Shown here in pieces: positions 34,042 through 43,860 of a stretch of DNA of 64,000 nucleotides. The first letter of the stretch is position 1, and every line of letters starts with the position of its first letter. The position numbers were made by a program, and so were the translations under genes. The stretch is from Malaya genurostris (taxonomy: Eukaryota > Arthropoda > Insecta > Diptera > Culicidae). The notes below the pieces were generated by a model. It was not told where the DNA came from. It made no database searches and was given only the letters and a program-made list of their open reading frames with translations. The stretch lies in the NCBI RefSeq assembly GCF_030247185.1, contig NC_080572.1:189691800-189755799 (forward strand). The letters are read 5' to 3'.

Positions 34042-34666
34042 CAAAAGATACGATCGCTGCAAGGAGGGGCCATTGTTCAGTCAACTGTTTTAAAAATGTC
34101 CTTACTGTTGGCAGTAGAGCAGTTAGGAAGCTTTTCAGAGGATCAGTAATATTGAAGGCTGTTAATATCCAGTCCACGATATCAGAAAATTTCAATAATC
34201 CAGCGTTTGTTGGATTTTCTGGTTGTGCTTTGGGGTCATTCGGGTTTTTTGATGCCCCAGGAAGTGCTGGGTACTCCTTATCATCCCTAAGTTTTTTGAA
34301 CCCAGGAGGTGTTTGCTTCGGTTTTGAGTCAGCACTTTTTGTTTCCGTTTGGTTCTTTTGTGACGAAGAGGACAGTCTGAGGCCTTTACGAGGAAGCTTG
34401 GGAGAAGCCAGATTTTGTCTTTTCCTGCTTCCTTCAACCTGTGTGTAGGAAGGTCCTTCGCCTGGGTCGTCAGAGGTATCCTCTTCAACTGGCAAGATTG
34501 CAAACGGGTTCTCAGGGGTCGATGGAGTGGTTCTTTTTAAGATTTCCGCATAAGAACGTTTGGAACGTTCTTTCACGGATCGCTTCAATTTCTCCGCACG
34601 CTGTATGTACGTAGGGCACACCGAAAGATCATGAGATTTCTCCCCGCAGTAGCAACACTTTTTCAC
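34034..34666 (-). CDS. I-element ORF1, C-terminal part (frameshifted)
   Basis: The frame continues the preceding protein after the indel. It begins with the last knuckle (CCYCGEKSHDLSVC). A basic segment and RSKRSYAEILKRT follow, which has a counterpart (RSKRTYAEMLK) in the 62.4-kb element. A Ser/Lys/Pro-rich linker follows, then a conserved C-terminal block (GLLKFSDIVDWILTAFNI, LPTVRTFLKQLTEQWP, VSFDG). The stop overlaps the ORF2 start as ATGGATAA. The Met shown at its start is not a real initiation site. Confidence 0.85.
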   Translation of the reverse strand: MKKCCYCGEKSHDLSVCPTYIQRAEKLKRSVKERSKRSYAEILKRTTPSTPENPFAILPVEEDTSDDPGEGPSYTQVEGSRKRQNLASPKLPRKGLRLSSSSQKNQTETKSADSKPKQTPPGFKKLRDDKEYPALPGASKNPNDPKAQPENPTNAGLLKFSDIVDWILTAFNITDPLKSFLTALLPTVRTFLKQLTEQWPLLAAIVSFDG

Positions 34667-35481
34667 TGCTCTTCTGCAATCGTGAGATCGTCCTCATGGG
34701 CCTCTCCGCATTTGCCGCATCGCAGTTTGTTGCAACAATAGGCTGCCGTATGACCTAGCTGTTTGCAGCTTGTACAATGCATTACCCGCGGTACATACAG
34801 CCGAACAGGTAGACGAACTCCACTCACTACCAAATAATTTGGAAGTGCAGATCCGGCAAAAGTCACGCGAAATGAGTCCGATTGGTAAAATTTACCATCT
34901 ATCGCTTTGGAGTGCAATTGCTTGCACTCCAAAATTTTCACTGGTTGAAGGTCGGGGTTTTTGAAACGGCCTACCCCGTCCTTCATCAGATCTTCGATTG
35001 TCAGACTTTCGTCACGGACCACACCGTCGATCTCCACCACATGAGACGGGACGTACACGCGGTACTCCTTCGTGAACAACTCGCTGGGAGCAATCTCGTT
35101 TGCTTGCTTCAGGTCGGACACAACAACGCGTAACTTGTTTGGCGAAACCTTATCTATTGTTTTTATTGCCGAGAAATGTTTTTCCAGGTCCCGAGCAATA
35201 TTTAAAACTCTGAGAGACTTTAATTTGGGCCGGAAGTATACCACCCACGGACCCCCCGAGCCATCGTCTTGGTAAACTTTTTGGCGAGCAGGCAATATCT
35301 TAGAGGGAGATGGAGGCATCGGAGAGGGAGATGGCATTGGAGAGGGAGATGGTATCGGAGGGGGAGATGGTATAGGAGGGGTAGATGGCATCTCGGAAGC
35401 AAACTCAGCCTCTAAATGTTCTTCGTTCATTCGTTCAGCTTCGCCCTCCTCCGAGACACCCCCACTGTCATCAATATTCAT
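34663..35481 (-). CDS. I-element ORF1, N-terminal part (frameshifted)
   Basis: This gag-like protein would bind element RNA. The N-terminus is acidic, then proline-rich (PSPPPIPSPSPMPSPSP). It is followed by a domain shared with the element at 62.4 kb: GPWVVYFRPK, RVVVSDLKQANEI, YRVYVPSHVVEIDGVV, VGRFKN, KILECKQLHS and DSFRVTFAGSALP. The first knuckle is CTSCKQLGHTAAYC. The second starts CGKCGEAHEDD and then runs into LTIAEEQ and a stop. The homologous protein at 62.4 kb continues in frame here, so a small indel (about 5 bp net) near 34680-34690 breaks the gene. A sequencing error is possible. Confidence 0.85.
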   Translation of the reverse strand: MNIDDSGGVSEEGEAERMNEEHLEAEFASEMPSTPPIPSPPPIPSPSPMPSPSPMPPSPSKILPARQKVYQDDGSGGPWVVYFRPKLKSLRVLNIARDLEKHFSAIKTIDKVSPNKLRVVVSDLKQANEIAPSELFTKEYRVYVPSHVVEIDGVVRDESLTIEDLMKDGVGRFKNPDLQPVKILECKQLHSKAIDGKFYQSDSFRVTFAGSALPNYLVVSGVRLPVRLYVPRVMHCTSCKQLGHTAAYCCNKLRCGKCGEAHEDDLTIAEEQ

Positions 35482-35936
35482 ATTTAAAGTGCGGGAGTAA
35501 AGAAGTCTCCCGCACTTGAAATGAGAAAGAAAGAAATAAAATGAAAAGAAAATATATGAATAGTAAAAGTTGAAAGAAAAAGTTTGAGAAAATACTTAAC
35601 AGTATGTCACGGTAAGCTGTTAGGTGAGTTGCTCCTTCACTCCTTCGTTGTGCTTCAGCGTGACCTTGACTCAGGATTTGGCTGCTGCGATGCGGGTAGC
35701 AAACAATAGAAATAACTGCTGCCCGAGGATAGCACAATAGCGTCTACTGTCGATACCGATACAAAACCGGTGCACAGACAGAACTCACTTGCGGGGATGC
35801 TACTTTTTATCACTTTTATTTAATGCCTATACTACAGCCTCTGCTGTGATAGGCACCTTCGTCTTACCGATGTCGATTGTTAAAAAAACGCGTGTGCTCA
35901 CTTCGAACATTCGGTTACGAATGTAGCAAGAATTAT

Positions 35937-36060
35937 GTTGATTCGTTAGATATAACAGGAGATATTCACGATCAAAAACTTATCACTCTCTCAGAGGGTA
36001 AATTTTGAAAAGGCGCCCCATAGTAAAGTAAGTCGTATTCACGACAAAAAAATATATCAA
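35937..36060 (+). repeat. Dispersed repeat F, copy 1, right part
   Basis: GATCAAAAACTTATCACTC, GGGTAAATTTTGAAAAGGCG and AAGTAAGTCGTATTCACGAC match 43795-43850 (direct) and 54833-55140 (reverse). This confirms that the I element interrupted a pre-existing repeat. Confidence 0.8.
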
Positions 36061-36169
36061 ATATAGCGTGTAGATTAAACATACAACTACGAGATATATA
36101 AATAAAAGACGACCTGTTTGATCGGCTTGTTCTCTGAGTTGTGTTAATCGCATCCCAGGATAGTTAAAA

Positions 36170-36370
36170 TAATGGAACTATTCCAATGAATGGAGAAGAT
36201 TTGCATGCTCGAATCCTGTCTCTGAAGAAATTTTTTTATTCAGTTCCATTTTATCATCTAGCGAATCCCAATTTATCTTTCGTTGAGTATTGATTATAAG
36301 TTAAGCATAGTTAATGATTACTTCGTGTTATAACGAATCAAATCATATGAATCTTCAGGAATCACCGATC
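36170..36370 (+). repeat. SINE-like repeat M, copy 1
   Basis: GCTCGAATCCTGTCTCTGAA, TTATCATCTAGCGA and GTATTGATT align with the reverse complement of 47150-47360. In the other copy the region reads ATTCGAGTCCTGTCTCTG, close to a tRNA B box (GTTCGANNCC). The tail drifts into AT-rich sequence. Tentatively a tRNA-derived SINE. Confidence 0.5.
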
Positions 36371-36689
36371 GCATTGCGACCCAGCAATCCGGCAGCATAT
36401 TCTAGACACGACACTGCCGGGCCTTGGAAACCTTACTGTTTGAAAGCATGATTATTGCAAGCCTCTGCGTTAAATAGGAAATTCATCAGCCACAGTTATT
36501 GCTATTCGTTTAGCCAAGCTACAAACCATAATGTTGAGGTGAAACAGTATTACAGTTATATATCGCATCTTGCGTGCCAGTAGTACAGTCCAAGATTGAA
36601 TACAACTCGTGCGAAAGTATGAATATTGAATGCAAGTTGATATAACAAATTGCTGAAAAGCCGCAATCCACCATTAAAGTGAGTGATTA

Positions 36690-37253
36690 TGTAACTCATC
36701 CAAAAGATCCTGCCACCTCCGTGAATGCAAAAGTTGTCCAGCGACACAAGATCTGGAGAGAAGCGTCTTAGACAATTTCGAGCAACGTGATTTGACTGAG
36801 ATAAGATTTGAACAATGGGTTTCTACTGACAGATGTGATCTAGAGAAATTTGTCAAACCAGTAGAAGAATTTCCAGCATATTGTTGCGAAAAATTAGAAA
36901 AACTTGTGACTCATGATTTTATTAAAAATCTGCAATCTGATTTTCTTAAGAAGGCAAAATCTAATTTAAAGACAGGAAAAATTGTAATTATTTGTGATTT
37001 TTCAGAAAATTTTTCATTTGTGCTTCAGGATGCTGTTCAAAGCCACTATTGGAGCAATGATCAAGCAACCATTGATCCGTTTGAAATTTATTATAGAGAA
37101 TCAGAAAAGCTTAAAAATTTAAGTTTCATTGCGATTTCAGAAGTGCTTAAACACGATACCATCGCGGTTCAAGTGTTTATTTCACATTTAATGTCATTTT
37201 TGAAAGACAAAATTCAAATTAAAAAAGCAATATTCATGCCTAAATATAATTAA
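36690..37253 (+). pseudogene. Fragment of an unidentified repetitive arthropod protein
   Basis: The frame is open from about 36688. It begins with a Cys/His cluster (KRSCHLRECKSCPATQDLE), then EIRFEQWVSTDRCDLEKF. A core follows: KIVIICDFSENFSF, QSHYWSNDQATIDPFEIYY and FIAISEVLKHDTIAVQVF. It stops at MPKYN. I recall similar proteins (core motif DFSENY...NDQATIHP...HDT) as multicopy uncharacterised genes in many arthropods, usually longer, with a further Asp-containing block after the point where this frame ends. The function is unknown; an orphan transposase is one possibility. It is truncated at both ends and has no terminal repeats. Confidence 0.5.
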
Positions 37254-37974
37254 GAATTATTTATGTACATGTAATAATTGTAGATATAGCATGCAAATAA
37301 ACAATTCATGGAAATATAAAAAATGGTGTTATAATTAAATATCCATGTATCTCAAGAACAGCTACTTTTAGAAGAAAGGATATCATGAACAAATTTGTTG
37401 CCTTTAACCTGTAGAATAATATTCTACTGTTTAAACGATTATCTTTCAACGAGAACTTGAAATTTCGAATATATCTGTAAATTGTTTTAGCTGCAACTTC
37501 TTCATTTTTCAAAGGCACGGATGGGATAGCCATCAATCTGTAGGTTTTATTAACAGCTTTAAAATAAAAATTATCAAAAAAAATTAAAAACCCTGTCTTT
37601 TTTTAATTTAACTTTTTCGGATTATTTTGTAATTATTGAGACAAAAAATCAAAAAAATTATTCAGTGTACATTTTTTTTAGAGTGCCCAATCGATTCCCT
37701 ACAACTTCTTCCTGAACGCCATTTTTGTACAATTAACGGTTTCCGAGTTACAACGATTTGAAAAAGGTAATATTTGTTTAATGCAAAAATACATACGGCC
37801 GGATTGACCTTTCCATCGGTTCAAAACTTATGGTTTGCCATACTGAAGCCATGTGCAAAGTTTCATCCAAATCGGAGAAGGTCGAGTCTGATGATCTGCT
37901 AAGCATTTCTGGAATTGCTCAATTGTAAAAATTTACACCTTGCATATAAATGATAACGCAAAAAAAACTTGTTT
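37254..37974. other. Unannotated AT-rich spacer
   Basis: No gene, terminal repeat or match to other window regions was recognised. Confidence 0.45.
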
Positions 37975-38890
37975 TAATCCACCTAGTGGTGCGATGATGC
38001 CTTTCTCATGTAACTTGTATTCTCAGCAATATTACTGTGGAATTCTTGAAAAAAATAGCTCGTTGGATAGAAACAGAGAATTTTGTTTGGGCGTAAACTA
38101 GCCTAACAATCTAGATATTCTCGAGTCAAAATTAGAAGATTTTGTATTCATATTTTGCAGCATCGGTTTAAGTGACGGTTTGAAATTTTAAAAACACTTC
38201 TCCCTGTAGTTCCGAATCACCATTCATTTGGACTTTTTGTTTATGAAAATCGGTTAAGCCGTGACGGAGAAAAGTGAGTGTGTTTTGTTTTCTAGTTTTT
38301 GGCCATAACTTCAAAGGACCTGAGACCGGTATATCCAAAGTCGGTTGGTATGGTTAGCAACTATTATGACCTACAAATTGAAAGTTTTTAAGCCCGAGTT
38401 GGAAGATTGACAACTTTTTTGCATCGTTGCACCATATGATGGCTCGAAATTTCAAGCAATCAAGGCTCTTTACTTCCAGTTACGGAATTTTGGATCAAAT
38501 TATGTAAATAAATTCTTTAAATGACCATAATTTGAATGTAAGTTTGAGAAAATCGGTTGAACAGTTGGGAAGAAAAGAGAGTTCGTTCCATTTTGGAGTT
38601 TTTGATCACTATTTCCGGTATATATTTTTTGAAATTCCGGAACCAGAAGTAAGCTCTCCTATCAACCTTGAAATATTTCTATGAGACCTTTCATTTCAGT
38701 CCAAGTTAGTAAAAATCGGTTCAGCCATCTCGGAAAAAAATGAATACATATTTTTCTCACACACATACACACAGACATTTTGCGTACTCGACGAACTGAG
38801 TCAAATGGTATATGGCACTTGACACTCCGGGCCTCAGTTCAAGTCAATTTTAACAGTGATTGCAAAGCCTTTTTATATATGAAAGGCAAA
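37975..38890. repeat. Dispersed repeat N, long copy
   Basis: It begins TTAATCCACCTAGTGGTGCG with ATGCCTTTCTCATG and ends near GCCTTTTTATATATGAAAGGC. Related ends occur at 13783, 51365 and 54733. The interior has repeated phrases such as AAAATCGGTT and TTCCGG, and a CACACACATACACACAGAC tract near 38757. Sequences of this kind are common in culicine introns as I recall. No coding capacity is evident. Confidence 0.55.
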
Positions 38891-39156
38891 AAAGAATGGA
38901 ATCTTTGATACAGCTAGCAAAACTTTTCAAATTTGTAAAACTTGTTACTTGATGGCAAAAAATCTCATCGATTATGTTGGTCCTAGTTTTTCGATTCCGA
39001 TAACATCGGAAGTAGTGGTTGTGATACTCCGAAATGCATTGAAATTTGAATGAAAAAATTTATTATTATACCTTTATTATTATTATATTATTATACAATT
39101 CATATCTGTAAAAAAAATGAGGCAATTGACAGCATTACAATTTTTTGATAAAAAAA
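38891..39156. other. Unannotated spacer
   Basis: Short AT-rich stretch with imperfect TTAT repeats near 39060-39100. Confidence 0.4.
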
Positions 39157-39270
39157 CACGGGAGAGTAATGTCAGAGCCATAATTGGGTGACGTGAATAC
39201 GAATAAAACTGACACGCTTTTTCCACACATCCAAATATCGATAATCGAACGTACTAGTTAATCAACTATG
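39157..39270 (+). repeat. Dispersed repeat E, block 1 only (copy 3)
   Basis: GAGTAATGTCAGAGCCATAA, GACGTGAATACGAATAAAAC and TGACACGCT match 23686-23735 and 2198-2235. The downstream E blocks are not recognised here. Confidence 0.65.
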
Positions 39271-39552
39271 TGTGAATTTGGCAATTGTGTACGAGTTTTA
39301 CAAAGTTTCAACACTATACTTGCAAAATTGTATTGGTACAATCATAAAGCGGAAAACACGAGAGAAAAAACCGATCGAATCAAAAACGCAAAGTTCACAT
39401 TCGCCAAGCGGGGACAAAAAGTATCTATAATTTCTTTAAAAATGCATTAGAAATGGTGACTTATTATTCACTTATGTATACACTTCACAAACTAGATATT
39501 TTTAGTGAACGTTTTATAAGCCAGTTGTAACAATGTATAAAGTTGCCCGTTA

Positions 39553-39832
39553 GAGCAAATTTAGCAGCTGCAAGATTCATATGGGTGGTCTATAATGAAA
39601 ATGAAACTGAAACAAACGTATCCCCAGCAATTCGTTTTAGTTTTATTTATTCGACCAGTTCTACTGTCAAATTTAAAACTGGTATACATTACCGTTCTAT
39701 TTTTTTTCTATATTTGAAACACAGATGAAACGCTGCTGGGGCTGCCAGTTTATTTTGTTATAATTTCTAGATTTAAATTTTAAAACTGACATAAATTATG
39801 CATCTAGAACTAGAACACTCCTGAATATGCCC
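39553..39832 (+). mobile_element. MITE A, copy 1 (TTA target, PIF/Harbinger-like)
   Basis: The 280-bp element starts GAGCAAATTTAGCAG and ends CTCCTGAATATGCCC, an imperfect inverted pair. TTA lies on both sides (39550-39552 and 39833-39835). Landmarks shared with the other three copies are AACGTATCCCCAGCA, GAACACTCCTGAA and CTGCTGGGGCTGCCAGTTT. A 3-bp TWA duplication suggests PIF/Harbinger mobilisation, though the ends are not the classic GGGCC type. Confidence 0.85.
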
Positions 39833-40067
39833 TTATACCAAAGATAAATAATAAAGACATGTATGTGCATATAAATATTTTTGAAAAATGTGGTTCGTTC
39901 CCGGTACCTTCTGAAATGACCGCACTCACCACTTGGTGGAGCGCGAGATTAATTGCATCGTTATCATTTCAACCAAAGTGTGCCATAAAATCTCAATATA
40001 TACAAATGAGCTACCGAATCGAAAGGGTTCTCACGGTTTGACATTTGCATTAGGAATGTATGATGGG

Positions 40068-40887
40068 CAAGGGTGGCAAAAACTCGCTCATAAGATTTGA
40101 TTTTTTCTATTCATCAGCTCACCACATGATTTACGATGCAATCCGAAAAATGATGGTAAAGATGAAAATCATCGCTGATTTAAACAAACACACTCACCTA
40201 TACAGAGCACCGCTGACATCAAATTATGATGGTATTGATGGTTCTCAGTTTTGATTTCATAGCATTTAACTCTCATTCCTAGTTTTAAAAGGTGAGTACT
40301 GAGTTTGGCATCACTGTACCGAGCTACACCGGTGAGTGTATTCTTAAACCACAGAGCTGCCAACACAACCCAGATTTTCGGTTTTGTTTTTGCTGGTACT
40401 CAAAACGAACACAAGCGTTAATGTGCGAAAAAAATGTCGAACCGTAGTGTGATGTATACCATAAACGATTGAATTTCATGTTTCGAGCTAAACACAACTG
40501 GCTACTGAAACGAATGCGTTCTCCAGCATGCGAGAACATGTCTTGAGAAATGGATTGAAATGGCATCGATTCGAACATTGGCCGCCCATGGCAACTCTGG
40601 TGGGTGGGGAATACAAGCGAGACAGTTTCATAAGAATCTGATTCAATGTGTTGATGTACAAACACATCAAATCACAACTCACAAATCGTCTCTCAGTGGG
40701 TTCTAATATTTGATGAGCAGTCAGCGCTCATCTGCTGATTGCTTGACACTACGATGTTGAGACGATGTTTTCTCTATACGAATGGTTACCCAGTTACTCA
40801 ACTCGTTTAGTGATGCTTTTGAAACCGATTTGCAGGTGAGCTGAACTCGGTGATGATGAAGTACTGAGTTGATTATTGCCAGCCCTG
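40068..40887. mobile_element. hAT-like non-autonomous element with 8-bp TSD
   Basis: The left end CAAGGGTGGCAA and the right end TTGCCAGCCCTG are imperfect inverted repeats. ATGATGGG flanks both (40060-40067 and 40888-40895), a perfect 8-bp TSD. The 820-bp interior has no transposase. AGCTCACC and TGAGCT words near both ends may be subterminal binding sites. Confidence 0.85.
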
Positions 40888-41006
40888 ATGATGGGAACTC
40901 AGCAGTGCAACCAATTTATCACCATTGGTGCCAGTTTCACGGAGGACCGTAGATGTGCGCCAAAAAAAATCGTGACTGTCATGTCTGGAAATTCGTTTGT
41001 GCTTAT

Positions 41007-41275
41007 ACTAAAAGCACCGCCTGGTAAAAAATAGGTGCGTAAATGCTCCTAAAATGTATGTATAAAGTTACCTGCGCATTTAACACAACCACAGTAGCTA
41101 ATGGAAAAAAGTGCACCCGTTTCTCACTAGACGTGCTGTCAGAGTCGCCGTGCAGTGAAAAATCTAGGTTTACTAGGTTAAATGCACAGGTAACTTTATA
41201 CTTTATTTATATTTATTTACTTATTTATTTTAGGAGCATTTACGCAATCATTTTACACCAGACGGCGCTTTTGGT
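41007..41275. mobile_element. MITE with TIRs of about 70 bp
   Basis: The left arm (ACTAAAAGCACCGCCTGGTA, GCGTAAATGCTCCTAAAAT, AAAGTTACCTG, GCATTTAAC) pairs with the right arm ending CCAGACGGCGCTTTTGGT. GTTAAATGCACAGGTAACTT and AGGAGCATTTACGC sit at matching distances. An AT-rich insertion near 41200-41230 separates parts of the right arm. No target duplication is evident. GCTAATGGAAAAAAGT inside also recurs just outside, at 41343. Confidence 0.75.
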
Positions 41276-41775
41276 GTCACGGATTGCTCAACTACATTAC
41301 TATTACACTGGGGAATCTAGATGTATTTTATTTATGACAGTTGCTAATGGAAAAAAGTACACCCGTTTCTAGGTTTACTCGATTTACGATATTAATCAGT
41401 TCTTAAATGAATAATGTAGAGTTGGAATCAGTTATTGGAAGAGTTGTCATCATATCACAGATTTAGCTCTGCAATAAAGAATGAAGAATAACGAATACCA
41501 ATTATAAGAGCAGTTTGGTTATAAATTGAAAGACTAATTTGGCCATCTTAAACAGCTTGCATAAATGTGTCTCTCTGAAGAAAAAAAATTGAAAATACTC
41601 ATGATTTATAACCATAGATAGTTAGAGTCTGTTTTACTAGCGAACAAAAAAATGTAAACCCACTGCAGTGTCGGTTTTGCACGATACGCTTTGTGCGATG
41701 ATTCGTTCAATTCATGCGATTGAAAATTTTGCGCACCTTTTTTGTCACTGAATTTCTCCTTAATGCTCGTTTATA
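41276..41775. other. Spacer leading into repeat F, copy 2
   Basis: Mostly unassigned AT-rich sequence. The last part (from about 41750, TGCTCGTTTATA) is the left side of repeat F interrupted by the next element. Confidence 0.5.
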
Positions 41776-42700
41776 AAGGGTGATTTTTTAAGAGCTTGAG
41801 AACTTTTTTAAACAATAAAACGCATAAAATTTGCAAAATCTCATCGGTTCTTTATTTTAAACGTTAGATTGGTACATGACATTTACTTTTTGAAGATAAT
41901 TTCATTTAAATGTTGACCGCGGCTGCGTCTTAGGTGGTCCATTCGGAAAATCCGCTTTTTTATCGACAAATTTTGTTCAGCGATGAGGCTCATTTCTGGT
42001 TGAATGGCTACGTAAATAAGCAAAATTGCCGCATTTGGAGTGAAGAGCAACCAGAAGCCGTTCAAGAACTGCCCATGCATCCCGAAAAATGCACTGTTTG
42101 GTGTGGTTTGTACGCTGGTGGAATCATTGGACCGTATTTTTTCAAAGATGCTGTTGGACGCAACGTTACAGTGAATGGCGATCGCTATCGTTCGATGCTA
42201 ACAAACTTTTTGTTGCCAAAAATGGAAGAACTGAACTTGGTTGACATGTGGTTTCAACAAGATGGCGCTACATGCCACACAGCTCGCGATTCTATGGCCA
42301 TTTTGAGGGAAAACTTCGGAGAACAATTCATCTCAAGAAATGGACCGGTAAGTTGGCCACCAAGATCATGCGATTTGACGCCTTTAGACTATTTTTTGTG
42401 GGGCTACGTCAAGTCTAAAGTCTACAGAAATAAGCCAGTAACTATTCCAGCTTTGGAAGACAACATTTCCGAAGAAATTCGGGCTATTCCGGCCGAAATG
42501 CTCGAAAAAGTTACCCAAAATTGGACTTTCCGAATGAACCACCTAAGACGTAGCCGCGGTCAACATTTAAATGAAATTATCTTCAAAAAGTAAATGTCAT
42601 GTACCAATCTAACGTTTAAAATAAAGAACCGATGAGATTTTGCAAATTTTATGCGTTTTATTGTTTAAAAAAGTTCTCAAGCTCTTAAAAAATCACCCTT
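41776..42700 (+). mobile_element. Mariner-like element with duplicated 3' end (178-bp TIRs)
   Basis: Arms 41776-41953 and 42523-42700 are nearly identical inverted copies beginning AAGGGTGATTTTTTAAGAGC. The right arm is the natural 3' end, with the last transposase codons and 3' UTR. The left arm is an inverted copy of the same sequence, including coding sequence, and it replaces the true 5' end. TA flanks both sides (41774-41775 and 42701-42702). The unoccupied paralogue in repeat F at 29790 (GTTTATACCAAAC) confirms the boundaries. Confidence 0.93.
41949..42593 (+). pseudogene. Mariner-like transposase, catalytic domain only
   Basis: The catalytic part is uninterrupted: ILFSDEAHFWLNGYVNKQ holds the first Asp and FQQDGATCHTA the second. 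WPPRSCDLTPLDYFLWGYVK holds the third, 37 positions after the second, so it is a DDD-type triad. The C-terminus is NHLRRSRGQHLNEIIFKK. The whole N-terminal DNA-binding half is missing, replaced by the inverted 3' end. The frame has no natural start. The catalytic residues look intact, but without DNA binding the protein should not act. Confidence 0.88.
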
Positions 42701-43860
42701 TACCAAACATTTTAGACAACTTCAATTCTGAGTTGTTTGAGATTTTCTGATACTACTGAAAATTGTATCATAAATTGCTAACCATATTTCCGATGATATA
42801 GAAAAAACATTATGTTGCTGCATTGAATACAACCAGAGATTTTCACAATTAAGTTCTACCCAACCCATACACAACCTGACAGAAATGAGCCTGTTTCATA
42901 TGTGTTCCACTGAATTCAGGACGGCGCTAATGTACCTGAACAATACGGGTGCAATGAATCACAAAACAGAAAGATTACGAGAGAAACCAGTCCTTCATTA
43001 CGTTATTTACGGTCACTGTGTATGCGTCCAGCAATATACTTAAAAGGACCGTAATTTTCATATCGTGACTCAAGTAAGAACTCCTGGATGAAATCAAAAT
43101 ATTGTGAATTTTTCTAACAGCACTGCATAGCAATAAACTCATCAATAACACACGTTATGAATCTCCAAACATGCGTATTTTGCAATCTTTCTATCTTTTA
43201 ATTCTCTCTGCCCAACGTCTTCTCTTTGGTCTAAAAAGATAACTATTAATAGTAATTGACAGAGTTAGAAATTAAGTGTTTTTTGAAATGTAGTATGTGA
43301 CTAAAGAGTACCTAACGTATTTAGTCGTATCAATGAAAACACAAGGAATTAGTAGCCATTTGTAGGGGTATTCATTATCAGTGGATGATCTTCAAACGAC
43401 TAGGATAAAGATAAGGGAACCGTAGATTTAATCTTGATTTGCAAATTAATAGTATTGTTCTTCAAGATTCAGTAGAATACCTTACTTCACGTTCATTGTT
43501 CGTTGAAATGTGATGAACTACTTTTAAACTTTATATTGACGAAAAGAGAAAAATTATACTTATACTAAACCATAGTAACATATCATCATAATTATTTTAT
43601 AAATGTCAAGAATTTCTAGAAAAAGTTATTTGCGGTTTAACCGCAGATTGTCGAAAAACAGATACATTATTTTAAAATGTTATTCTATTTACGACGCCAT
43701 TGTGGAACCAGAGAACCAAAACTTTTACTTATATTCTCGATGTATGGGAGCTGTCAAGTTGTTCACGGGTTGGTTTTACCCATTCTTGTACAGGGTAAAC
43801 TTTGGAAAGGCGCTCCATAATAAAGTAAGTCGTATTCACAGCAAAACATTTCCCACTTCC
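42701..43860 (+). repeat. Dispersed repeat F, copy 2, right part
   Basis: ACCAAACATTTTAGA and CATATTTCCGATG match 29800-29890. GGGTAAACTTTGGAAAGGCG and AAGTAAGTCGTATTCAC at 43793-43840 match 35994-36040. About 900 bp in between (42870-43780) has no counterpart in copy 1 and may be another insertion, but no ends were found. Confidence 0.6.

Larger units (their letters stand above)
29909..35920 (-). mobile_element. I-clade non-LTR retrotransposon, 6.0 kb, full length with TSD
   Basis: The direct repeat ATGTAGCAAGAATTAT (16 bp) lies at 29893-29908 and 35921-35936. The 3' end on the minus strand is a poly(A), seen as a run of T. Order on the minus strand: 5' UTR of about 440 bp, ORF1 (split by a frameshift), ORF2 with endonuclease, RT and RNase H, then a 3' UTR of about 450 bp. 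RNase H places it in the I group. It sits inside repeat F. A relative starts at 61.7 kb on the plus strand. Confidence 0.94.
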
